NCBI GenBank assembly: GCA_009617715.1
Contig: VTFK01000189.1
Coordinates: forward strand, 310,001-374,000
Reading direction: 5' to 3'
Length of the DNA stretch: 64,000 bases
DNA from: Plectrocnemia conspersa
Taxonomy: Eukaryota > Arthropoda > Insecta > Trichoptera > Polycentropodidae
The notes beneath the pieces are model-generated. The model did not search any database, was not told the origin of the DNA, and saw nothing but the letters and a program-made list of their open reading frames with translations. Numbering within the stretch: the first letter of the stretch is position 1; every line of letters begins with the position of its first letter. Shown piece after piece: positions 26,084 through 37,400 of this stretch. The translations under genes were made by a program, and so were the position numbers.

Positions 26084-26744
26084 CTCATCCAGTTCATTTT
26101 ATTCATAATGACAAATGTTTTTACACGTATCACTCAGTGTAATTAATACGCAGAAAATGAACGCCGAAAAATTTAGTGAGTGCAAATTATTATTTTTTAT
26201 AAATCGTTTATACAAAAATGTTTAGAAGTATTTAAACATACATGTTATTAATTTAATTATCACATTTTTAAGCTGATGTGGTGTTCAAAAAAAATCGTGC
26301 ACTAATCAACGTTGTCAAATTTCAAAGATTCCTTTAATGATTATTTAACTATTTTTGTAAATACGCAATTCACTGTTTTTATTATTATTAACTAACTTTT
26401 ACTATAAATTATCACTTATTATTAACAACAACAATAAATAAAAATATAATATACCACAATGCAAAAAATATGGTCACTGTAAGTGGAAGCGGCTTGGAGA
26501 ACCGTTACCAAACAACACACTAGCCTAAAAATATTAGAATATAACAAACTAAAATAGGCGACGACTCGTTGCATTGCGACGCAGTGGGATAAAACGACTC
26601 TTTTTACGAAAAATTAAAGTAAAATATAATTTATTTTATATTTTATATTAGGTAAAAATAGTATACTACCATCTCGCATTATAATATAGGGGTAAACTGT
26701 ATTGTATCATAGTGTATTTTTAATAAAAGAAGACGCATAACGCA

Positions 26745-26812
26745 GGACGCATGGGCGAGTCCTCGGCCGCTACAGAAGGTTCTCTCAGGACTCGTGGGTG
26801 AGTCCTCGGTCG
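26745..26812. repeat. Subterminal direct repeats of piggyBac-like right end
   Basis: Two 25-bp copies at 26745-26769 and 26788-26812, offset by 43 bp, share GGAC..GG.GAGTCCTCGG.CG. The second contains a perfect hairpin GGACTC-GTGGGT-GAGTCC. They adjoin the terminal TTAA and are plausible transposase binding sites. Confidence 0.8.
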
Positions 26813-26816
26813 TTAA

Positions 26817-29280
26817 GCTGTTAAGATACCGAGAAACATGAAAGCTCAGAAACACGAATCATTAATTATGACAAATCAGATTCTCATGTAAATTACAAAG
26901 AAGCAAAGAAAAAACACTTGTATTATTAAATTTAATATCTTAGAAAATGTTCATAAGCCCTTTTCTTACGATTAAAGTAAATTTTCAAGAAGTTTTACTT
27001 TGATAAAATACAAACAAAAATAAGTCGAATATACCGTTCTTATTTTGATGCAAATAGCTCTCGCACGCCATTGTTTAATTTATTTTTATTAATAATAATT
27101 CCGAAAAGTCGTCCCGTATACATTACGCATTAATTAAACATTTAGCTTCAACTATATACATACCTTTAAGCCCTTGACGATCTTCTTCAAGAGCGTTTTG
27201 CATATCAATGCAACGCAATCTCTCCTGGCTCAAAGTGAAAGACTTGACCCAATTAAATTATGCTTTTCAAAAGCCCTAAACACGTGTCGAGCCCAAAGTT
27301 ATGCCCTTCAGTTAAGTAATCTCTCTTTTAAATTGCGCATTTTTTATAATGCCACAAATGAAATGTGCAATATATAGCCAAATTTATTTCAATGCTTCCG
27401 AGTCACTTTTTCATAACTAATGGTCTTATTAACTTTTCCTCAGAACTTTGTTTACATATCGCGTCCTTTGGGACTCACTCGAGTGAATATATTTTCTACA
27501 AAAAGCCACTTTATTTGCATATTTGAGTGAACAAAAATAGTATACACATATCGAACGATGATGTTTGTTTCTACTTATTCTTTAAGAGCCTTCCCTGAGG
27601 GTTATGTTATAGAATTTTATGGCCACAGAGTAATACGTACAAACGGTATTTTTTTGCTTAAACATAATTTGTGCAAAATTGTTTTCGAAACATTTAATAA
27701 TAAAAGGTGTAAAATATAATATAATAATGGGGATAGTACTTTTATTATTATATTAATAATACACCTTTAATTCAAAGAATTAATTAATGTGAAAGAGTCT
27801 AAGACACCAGGAATCAATTAAACCATAAATAATATCCAAAAGAGTGTCTTACACAAAGCGAACATTGCAAATTCCCAGAGATTTTGCTTATTTTTCATTT
27901 GAAATAGAAAAATATGTATTATTATCAAATGCGCAGCAAATAATTTCATTAGCACCAGTCAGATATTATTTTAACTAGTATTAATATATATCTACCGGTG
28001 AAAATGTATTCTGATATACCAGTGAAAATATATTTTAATTTACGTATACATAAGGCAATGGAATGTATTGCACCTATCAATTGCAGCAGTATATTGGCAA
28101 ACATATTAATATGCATAACAATAGAACTCTAAATCCCGAACGTATTTTTACAAAATCATTCAATTACTTTTCACAATCTATCGAAAAACTCGGAAAGCTC
28201 TCACAAATTGATTTTCGCAAAAGCTTTATCTTGTTTTTGTTCAATTTACTGCATAGTGAATATATATTTTTTGAGTTTTCATATAAGCAATATAAATAAA
28301 TAGTGCATTGCACAAAGCGTCGGTTTCATTCGGTCGCTCGATATAAAAGCGCTTTGATTAAAACCATAATTACATCATACTGTCTGAATCAGCGGTCGTC
28401 AACCATTTCGCGGATTAATATTTCACGCACTGTATGTAACGCGCGACGAAAAGCAATTAACACTGAACACAACACAACGCCCGTCCGTGGCGTGAATCGT
28501 TGATTAATTAATTTCGAAACTGCGTATTGCGGATTGGACAAGCTTCCGAGGCTTATTGACAAAAAAATCGATTACAAAAACGGTTTAACGCCACTGTTTT
28601 TGATTTTTTTGTATTCCGCAGTCCGACGCGACGTGAATTTGACGGAGTTTATTTGTATTAATCCTTTGAGCGGTGTCGCCGTACATGTACGGTGGTCGAT
28701 CTTTCACTGTTTTGAGGCACCTCAGGTAGTTATATATTTAAATATATATAGTTATATATTTACATACATAACTTAATAAGGAATAAAAAAATATTTTATA
28801 TAATATTTAAAAAAAAATATTTAATGTAAATTATTTTATAGAAAATAATACCCATGAATTAACGACTACAAAATAATTGAACATGACAAAAAATAGTTAT
28901 TATTCATTTTATAAAATATATTAAGAGCCTCTTATTTGATATCAAAAAATATATAAAATAAATTAACGAAATTTAAGAATAGAAGAGTGAATTATTAAAA
29001 GAATGAAAGAAAGAATGAATTATTAAAACATACAAATACAAAAAGTAGTAAAATAAATCAACGCAAAAAAACGTTGAGAATCAGTGATTTTTTTGTAATT
29101 TACAATAAATGCTAAATGAAATAATAATACATAAATAACAACAGCTTAACAAATATGTATAAATTAACTCACTACGCAAAGGAATAATGTTTAACAAACT
29201 GTTTTCTAAAATCAACGAAAAGGATGAGTTGGTGTTCGTTTTTGGCCTAACTGTAAATTTAATTATTTTAACCCTGCAAA
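26817..29280. other. Non-coding block
   Basis: AT-rich with mixed-composition islands at about 27170-27610 and 28300-28720 (CpG-rich). A tandem pair of AC(C)GGTGAAAATGTAT / ACCAGTGAAAATATAT motifs lies at about 27997-28035. ORFs of 60-80 codons here have no recognisable motif. Confidence 0.6.
28300..28720. other. CpG-rich island, candidate regulatory DNA
   Basis: Balanced composition, frequent CpG and TAATTA/ATTAATTAATT cores. CAGCGGTCGTCAACC at 28390 resembles a hAT tip without a partner. Two ORFs of 66 and 80 codons in different frames match nothing. Confidence 0.35.
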
Positions 29281-29560
29281 ATGCCTAAAAGAAACTGCGT
29301 GTTTACAGTTGAATTAAAAAAGGATACTATGTTTTTAAAAAAAATTTGGTGGTTCATGGTGTGCGTATGGTCATCAAAAATAATTGAAATGTGTGAAACA
29401 TAAGGCTAGTCTAAAATGGCGGAAGCTTCCTCAAAGATGTTGTTATATACTAAAGGTGTCGATGCAAGTGACAAAAAGTATTTAAAATCTACAAAAGAAG
29501 AAACCTTTGTATTTCATTTTGCTATTCACAATCTCAGCCCTTTCTGTATCTTACGAACCT
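29281..29560 (+). pseudogene. BED-finger/hAT-like transposase N-terminus remnant
   Basis: An ATG at 29281 opens MPKRNCVFTVELKKDTMFLK, close to the MPKRKC.FT.EL...FPFLK start of a widespread class of BED-type zinc-finger transposase-like proteins. After a frameshift comes FGGSWCAYGHQ and, past a stop, KCVKHKAS, where the finger would provide its Cys and His. Near 29500 EETFVFHFAIHNLS resembles the TFAYHTV.HN.SF block that follows the finger in that class. Three blocks in the right order make the assignment plausible, but each is degenerate and the catalytic region is absent. Confidence 0.5.
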
Positions 29561-29718
29561 ACTGAAAATTTTAAGCACTCTTAAACTGAAACCAAAGTAA
29601 GTATGAGAAAAATAGAAAAACCCGCGGTAGATTAGGATTTAATTAAACAAAAATTAGCTCACGGGAATTTTAAATGTTAATAAGAACTTCGGTAATTGAT
29701 AGATTAGATACTTTGTTT

Positions 29719-30600
29719 AAACGCCTACCTGGAATCTGCCTACAATACTTAACAAACATCTTTAATGCCCGCCTATCATTTGGGTATTTTCGAACCGTTT
29801 AGAATACCATTAAAATTCATCTATTAAAAAAACACGATAAGGATCCTACAAATCCAATTAGTTTTCGCCCTATCAGTTTATTATCGTCATTTAGTACAAT
29901 ATTTTAAAAACAAATCCTTATGAGTTTAAAAGAATCCTTGGGGAATTTAATTATTAACGAACAGTTTGTTTTCCGCGATAATCACTGAATAGTTTAACGG
30001 AGCACACATATATGCGCTAATTTTAATATAAAAAAGTACGGTTAAATTCATAAACAATACAAAAACAAAGCTCTTGCCCCCATACCTGAAAAGTAGAAGC
30101 TATATTGTTGCACTAAATAACAAACACTCGAATCCGCGTAAAATTCCAGCTGGAGCTTCCCACGAAAGTTTGCTCGGGCTGTTCCTCTTTATCTTGTACA
30201 CGAACTATGTAAGCTGACGATACAGGCATTTTAACTAGTGCTTACTGTTTTAAACTAATCGTGAAAAATCATTTACAATATTAAATAAACATTCTCAGAG
30301 ATGCAAAATAAAATTAACCGAATTAAAACAGTAGCAATTATTTCCACAAAACGTAGACAAACTTTGCCACGACCTCTTCTAAACAAAGAGCAATAACGTA
30401 AAATGGTAAACAAGCATCAAATACCTGGGCTTACACCTAGACTCCAAGTTTAAATTTAATAAACATATTTTGGAACATCGCTTTAAAGAGCTTGCCACTA
30501 TTGCGGTCCTTAGAATGATATTTAATAGAAAGAGCGCGTTAATTATAAAAAATTAATCTATAGACAATTATTTATACGAATTTAAACAACACTATAAAAA
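29719..30600 (+). pseudogene. Jockey-type reverse transcriptase (heavily decayed)
   Basis: Jockey-clade blocks appear in order on the plus strand, in changing frames with many stops. They are LTNIFNARLSFGYF (about 29748), DPTNPISFRPISLLSSFS (about 29840), LIINEQFVFRDNHS, and AGASHESLLGLFLFILYTN (motif B'; the usual PQGS is changed to SHES). Then come ADDTGIL near 30217 (motif C), KIKLTELKTVAIISTKRR near 30310 and IKYLGLHLDSKFKFNKHI near 30420. Some spacing is lost between motifs B' and C, indicating deletions. Endonuclease and gag are not seen. It starts about 160 bp after the transposase remnant at 29281. Confidence 0.75.
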
Positions 30601-31259
30601 TAATATATAACACACCTTTTTTTATACTAATCCTCAAAAGTACATATTAGTATTAAAATACCAAGTAATTTTTATACCAGAAAATACTAATAATAAATAA
30701 GATTGGTATGAAGAACGAGATAGAATAGATAAATTAACAATAAAAGATTTATTGCGCTGCAAAATTATTAGTGAATTAAAATATGATAAGAAAGTTCAAG
30801 CTAGGGATAAGTATATATATATTATATCGTTAATTACTCTATCATTTAGATTTTTCAATCATAAGACGTTACTTTCTGTTTTGAGCAAACTTCCGATATG
30901 TCTCAGTTTGAGAAAAAAATATCATGGTAAGACTAATTTTAAGAAGTATCAAAATTTTCTGAAGAACCAAAGGAAGAGTAAAAATACCAATAAATACCAA
31001 AATAATTAAAAAAGAAAAGTTGATAAAATAAGTAAGTCATCTTATCAGTAACTTTATTAATTCCTTGTCAAAACCTTGAAGCTGAGAACAATTAACGAGT
31101 TAAACTCATAATTTAAATATATACACACTATGTTCTACATAAGTTTTATATAATTTTAAAGTTAAGTTCAAGAAAACCTGCACGAATATTTTATTACATT
31201 AGCAATCTACGGAATCTTGATTTGGTATGAAAAATGCTGTTATATTTTATTACTACATG

Positions 31260-31780
31260 TGGGTGGTCTTAGTCGTTTTATACCGCGCGTGTGGTCCTCA
31301 CTCGCTCTTCACCGTACCCACATCCATCTCCAGGATCCAAAAGGACTTTTTTTGTCGCTAAGCGACCGCGAGGAATGCCGGGCGTTCAATTCGGTCGATT
31401 AACCTTATAAAGTACTCTCCACAAAGTAATTAATATATTTTTACCTCTCGCTCATATGTGCGAAGCTCATTGAAAGAAGAAACCCGAATCTTAATTGGAC
31501 TCGCTCGATTAAGTTTATATAACCGCTTTCGGGCTCGTAATAATTAATAAGGCTCTTTAGAGCTTATTTTTGTTACTTTTCCGGCAAAAACACCTAATTC
31601 GACACGGTCGCTAATGCGCCGAAAAAATCTGCTCCGATGTGGTTTATTCATCCCCCTGAGGGGCTAAGCCAACCCCCATGAACTCATTCTACATTGTACA
31701 AGTGCACGCAGATGTTTAATTAAGATTAATTTATCTGACGCAACCCTGCTTCCTTCCCTTACATCTGATAGCACTGGACC
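31260..31780. other. GC-enriched island, candidate regulatory DNA
   Basis: Balanced composition with CpG (TTTATACCGCGCGTGTGG near 31276) and CTCGCTC-type repeats; AT-rich flanks. The 61-codon ORF inside has no motif. Confidence 0.3.
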
Positions 31781-32620
31781 CGAGCGGAAGTGCGAGGGTT
31801 GTGAACTTTTTTTTTTAAAAAAAAAATCAGATTAATGAAAACCTTTTTGTTTCTAATTAATATTCGCCGGATCCCTTCGCATACTTTTGCCGATGTTTTC
31901 ATTACACGCCTACCTTGATAATGAATTGATTAGGTATATTAAAACATTTTTTCTCACCGTGGAAAAATTTATCTGGAATGCAATTTTAATACCGATAGAG
32001 CCAAAAGTATATTTTTAAAATACAAATAATTACTACTTTTAAAAAAAAACATATGTGGTAGGAATAATACAAGTCTGTGTCATATATAGTACTAAATAAC
32101 ATACCAAAATTAGGCATATTAATGCAGCATTAATGTCAAATCAACTTGAAACAATTAATCACAAAAAACACAAAAGCTGTTAAAAATAATATTGCATCTA
32201 AATTTAATAAAAGACTTTCTTTTAAAAACAAGACATTTCTTTTGTAGTTATAAAAAAATATGTATTTAGATATATGACGTATAAAAAAAATGACAGCCAA
32301 GAGACTGAATTGACACGAATTACATCAGCGGATTGTTTAGAGAGCATTACGAGAATAGATCACGACAATCACAGCCGACAATAATACAACTTGACACGCC
32401 ATCGAAAACTCCGGGCTTCTATTCTAACACCTGCGATTTCAACTCCACCGCCCGATACCGATATCTACATTTCTCTAAATATGTTGTAATTTATATATGT
32501 TTATTAAATAAACTATTACTAGCTTTTCTGGCGTCTATTCAACTACCTACTCACATGCCCACGGAATCTAAACTAGAAAAACAAAATTCTACAAAAATAA
32601 AGTGATTGTTATATATGTAT

Positions 32621-32654
32621 GTTGCTGCTTAAGAACAAGTTCTTGAGCAGCAAC
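32621..32654. repeat. 16-bp hairpin with 2-nt loop
   Basis: GTTGCTGCTTAAGAAC (32621-32636), AA, then GTTCTTGAGCAGCAAC (32639-32654). One mismatch, which would be a G:T pair in RNA. It is an isolated, mixed-composition palindrome in AT-rich DNA. Confidence 0.9.
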
Positions 32655-33599
32655 AAATACTAGATATTTTTAATACAAAATTACCTGTTATTGATTTTAA
32701 TAGATTGATTTTAATATAATTTTATAACTAAAAACAAAATTTATTGCTTAGAGAGCATCAACCATATAATCAGAATATCAATATCACCTAAGCCGCAGAT
32801 AGGATGTACAAATTATATTTGATTATAACCAAAAGAGCTACCGATAGTTAAAATAAGACCCTAACCTTCTTGGACACCTTGAGCCATAAACTTTCGTCGG
32901 AGATTTTCATCGGAGACTTCATTAAATCATTTTGTAGCAGCCAATTGCGACTACATGGCAACAGATGATCTCATGTAGCAAAGAATATAATATATAATAA
33001 TATTAAAAAATAAATTTAATTAGGGTGTATTGTTTTTCATTTAAGATTGAGTTTTAAACTTTTGTCAATTTCAATTCAGAAACAAATAGGCAAGATTTTT
33101 TTAGATAATATTGCATAGCAAATTTTATTTTCTTAAAATAATGATGACCAATTTTGCTATTGAATGGCTCATATTTAATACATACATGTATTGTGTGTGC
33201 AGAGTTGTAAATATTACCATACCTAGGCACTAAAGTATGGTATTTTATTTGTCTTAAACTGAAAAAACATATTATTTGATATGTTATTTTTTGTCTCATA
33301 ATTCTCACAGTACTAAATTTTGTGACTTTCATGTAAATATTAACATAAATATGTAAAGCTTATAAAAAAAAAATTATCGCTTTTATACTTATTTTCTACT
33401 TTGAAAAAAAATCAAAAATAAATGTCGGTGTTCCGGTATTAAACATACCACTACTGAAAGTATGTTTATTAGTGAAAGCCCTAGTTGCCAGTTGAACGCC
33501 AGCTCTGAGGTTTAAATAATTTAATCACAATCCGAACAAGGTGCAGCAGCTTAGCTAAGCTTACGGAATTATTGATTGTCAATAAATGAAGTGGGTATG

Positions 33600-33850
33600 T
33601 GTACAGAGTGTATAATAAAAGCGTCCGATAACTAATTTAGTACGGTCGTGAAATTGGGGATGCACGCCGTTTAAAAACATCATAATTAAACAATTTGCGA
33701 GTAAAACGACCGGCCGGATAGGGATCTGGGGTCCAAACGACCCCATTTATGGATTCGATTTGCGATTTGGCGACAAGCACACGCGCCAATTTACGACCAG
33801 GGCGATAATTGACGCGGCGCTAAAGGGTTAAAATTGGCGATGCGTGATTT
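33600..33850. other. CpG-rich island, candidate regulatory DNA
   Basis: Contains ACGACCGGCCGG near 33708, GGGGTCCAAACGACCCC near 33729 and GACGCGGCGCTAAAGGGTTAA near 33810. The last resembles an inverted piggyBac-type tip but has no partner. AAATTGGSGATGC occurs at both ends (about 33652 and 33832). Confidence 0.35.
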
Positions 33851-34139
33851 TTCAGACAATAAAAAAAGCGAGCTAATGACTAATACGTACCTTTTTTGGT
33901 ATGTATCGTATGATTCACAGAAATTGTAGAGTTTTAAAAAAATCTCATTTATAATGTGTATTTGAATACTTTGTACCAAAAAAAACATTACCATAACATA
34001 TGCCTAAATGAGCTTTATAGTATATACAAATATACATAAATATATTATTAGATAGTTGATCGTTTAATCAACAGGTAAAACGGTCTCAGATACAAATATT
34101 TAAACTATATTTAGATGTAACTTATCTCGCAAGATCATA

Positions 34140-34400
34140 CAAATTAGAAGGCTTTTAATTCGCCCCTGTCACTGCGCCCCAAATGCACCGGCAGCCACGC
34201 CACAAACGACTGCTCCAAGAATGACCGCGAGACACCCACAAAATGTACCGGATACGAAAGAGATGTTTGTAAAAAGTATCTCTAGAATCTAAATGATCAA
34301 TTAATCAAGAAGAGAGTATGGTCCCTAGCACGACACGTGCATTGGAATTGTTCCAGCGTGAGTCAATCCGGAAAGAAACTTTTTAACTACTTACAGAAAT
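34140..34400. other. GC-enriched island, candidate regulatory DNA
   Basis: C-rich plus-strand sequence (CGCCCCTGTCACTGCGCCCC near 34160) with CpGs, no ORF, AT-rich flanks. Confidence 0.3.
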
Positions 34401-37400
34401 ATGATTTTAAACTTCTTAAAATTACCAACGCACTACTCTACCAACTAAATGACGCTAATAATTTTAGATATTAAATAAATTAAGGGTAATATACAGATCT
34501 TAGATATGTAACTCGGACCACTTTCCGTTTTTTTTTGCACTAGAAAGTGAGGACGAGGGTTTCTTTATATTTATCTTGTACTGAAACAAGGTTGATTGGA
34601 AGGGTTTCAAGCGTATTGTCGAGTTCTGACTAGTGGTTGAGCGTCAGACTATACCCCAATGGATATTATAGCAATAAAAAGCTAGAATAGCAGTAATACT
34701 AACGCATAAATATCAATATACACAATTATACATCGATTAATAAATCAATTCATACTAAAAATAAAAAAAAGCAGTGGCAATAAACTAAATTTCCGCAATT
34801 GAAAAAGTAAATAAAAAAAAAATTGTCACAAAAAATATAAATTCAATAGAGTTAAAAACTAAATATTAGACTCCCGAAACTTTTCAGTCATACTTATTCG
34901 AGCTCGAGATGTGATGTATCACTTACATTATTTATTATATGCGTCCTCAACTCTTTTGAGGTTGTATGATACATAAAGCCAAGTCCCTCAATAATAACAG
35001 TGTGCCCAGAGATTCTACACATTCTAGACTTTCTTGTCAAGGGTCCCATAAAGGCATAACTTTGATCGTTATTTTCGTTTTACGATCACACCACTTAAGG
35101 ACTCGCGTCTTAGATTTTCGTACACATCATTATATAATACCAGCACTTTCAGTATATTACACATACAAACTTGTGCTTATGAGCAATCGACAGACAGAGT
35201 GTCTCCACTTGTTTGTTTACTCTTATTACCCCATAGCAATAATGGTTTTATCTATTTTTTAGTTAGTTCATCTATTAATATAATATATAACGGAGCAAGT
35301 TTATCTACATCCTTTGTGTAATGCGGATTTTATGACCAATTAAGAAGTTTCAAGGCTACTCAGAAGTACACGTTTGGTATTCACACGCTTAGTAATTTGC
35401 CGTTGAATATTTGGCAAAAACGGCAATAAATTTTGTAATCAGAAGCAATATATCATCGCGGAAATAACTTTTGAGACGTGAAAATATGGCGATAATTCAA
35501 ACAGTTAACTAATAAGAAAATACCTGAAATCATGATCGATTAAACAATGCCTGAACTTTCGATGGGTATTACCTAACACCAACTAACTTATTAAATGCCT
35601 TGTAAGCTCTCGTATTATGCTGTCGTTAGCAATATTCATAACGAAGTTACATAATATAATATATAATAGCGAATTCATTAACCACTCTAACATTATATTT
35701 AATAAAATAAATATTAAATTATTAAATAATACACTTATGACGATAAATTGCTACTGTAATTGAAAAGATCAAGCTTTTAGATTACACAATAAGTGATGTT
35801 CACAAATAAATTAATGATGAAAATTGGATTGTTTGGGCTATTGAGAGAAGAACGAAAGCTTTTAGCTTCAGTGGTCCTTAAAAAGATTTCCATAATGAAT
35901 ATATTTATTTAAGCTTTTATGAAATCTGTGATACTAAAAACACATTTAAAATACATATTGATATATATTACAAAAGTACACTAACTAAATTATAAAAAAC
36001 TACGAGTTTAATAATTTAATTATAATATGTAAATATTACTTATTCATTATTTCATTACCTTTCTCGTTGATAACGATACATATTATCACAATATTTATCA
36101 AAGTTTTAGAGTTTTATAATACACAATCTTAAAATTATTTTAAAGGTTAACTATATTTTTTTATTATTAAAACAGGTTAAGGGAAAACATTAACATTAAA
36201 TTTAAATTTAATTTATGTAGCTTTGAAAAAAAAATATTAATAATATTTACATAAACTTTCATTAATTTGTAATTTACGACAAAATAATTAAATATTTTAG
36301 CAAGTTTTAATAATAGTAAATAAATTATTTTTTGTACAATATTTGACTTTATATTCATATTACTTTTGCATAATAACGAATGAAAAAATCACGCAAGATA
36401 ACTTTTTTTTTATTATACACGACAATCTCATATGGTTAAAATTAACATAAATATTTTAAGACATAAAATCTAAATGTTAAAGGAGTGATTTTAATATGCT
36501 TTAACGCTCATATATTTTTACATAAAACCAACACTAAAACACATATATGCATCAAAAGGAGCATTGTTTGAGCATGAGTTTGATCTTTAATTTTTAAAGC
36601 GATAAATCACATTCCTTAAGATCAATAAAATCTCATGGCAGACTTGAAAACTTGATGATATACGATCGCATAAGGACAACGCCTCAAATATTTAGAGCTG
36701 TATGGCCTCCTTTCATAACTCAAGGGTCATATTTACGATAAAGAGATTCCTTTGTGCTTTGTATTATAAAAAAATAAGTATTTAACGATCCTGCCGGGTC
36801 AGTAGCAATTTGTCTGGGGGCAATCAATATTGTTTTGCCAGGAATTCGACGGCTGACTTGACGTCATCCCCGGGGATTAAAGCTCGACATTTGACAATTA
36901 ATAGCCTTTCGCGAACAAAGCCATAAAAGCTGATTTTTATATAAGAAATAATAAATACCTTAAATGTTCTAACATAGCGATGTTGCTAATCAATATCACG
37001 TACCTGAAACAATAAAAAATAAAAATATAAGAAAATCTGTGTACTCAAATATAAATGATTGTATTTAATAACATTTTAAAGTGTTTGTAAAGTTTAAGAC
37101 ATGCAATACCAACCTATGATACTTAAAATTTAATTCTAAGAACTTATGGGTATGCTCTCTTACGTATATATGTATATGTTTTAAAAAAATACTCTTCTCT
37201 CCTTAAATTTACAGAACGGGCGAAATAATATTTGTATAAAATAAATTGCTTCGTTATATACATACATTCTAAGGTATAAGATTATATAATGACATTCAAG
37301 ATATACATTTTTCGTTTTGTCCAAATTGAGACGTATTCGCAAAGGATGTAATGTATGTATATTATATTATTATATACATATGTGACGTATAGCACAAAAC

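Larger units (their letters stand above)
25365..26816 (+). mobile_element. Internally deleted piggyBac-like element (~1.45 kb)
   Basis: The left end TTAACGCCCGGCG starts at 25365. The right end reads CCTCGGTCGTTAA and finishes at 26816; reversed, it starts TTAACGACCGAGG. Both ends therefore carry TTAA plus a related CGNCCGNNG tip. The right end has two subterminal repeats. Inside is a transposase-like N-terminus (25941) and little else coding, so most of the transposase is gone and the copy is non-autonomous. A 12-bp perfect inverted repeat (25757-25786) lies just before the coding remnant. Confidence 0.65.

Noticed and set aside
33054..33332. 92-codon minus ORF as a transposase fragment
   Set aside because: Sequence looked protein-like (KYHTLVPRYGN), but I could not match it to any transposase block or find termini.
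33810..33829. CTAAAGGGTTAA as a piggyBac right end
   Set aside because: It resembles TTAACCCTTT reversed, but there is no partner end, no subterminal repeats, and the sequence sits inside a CpG-rich island.
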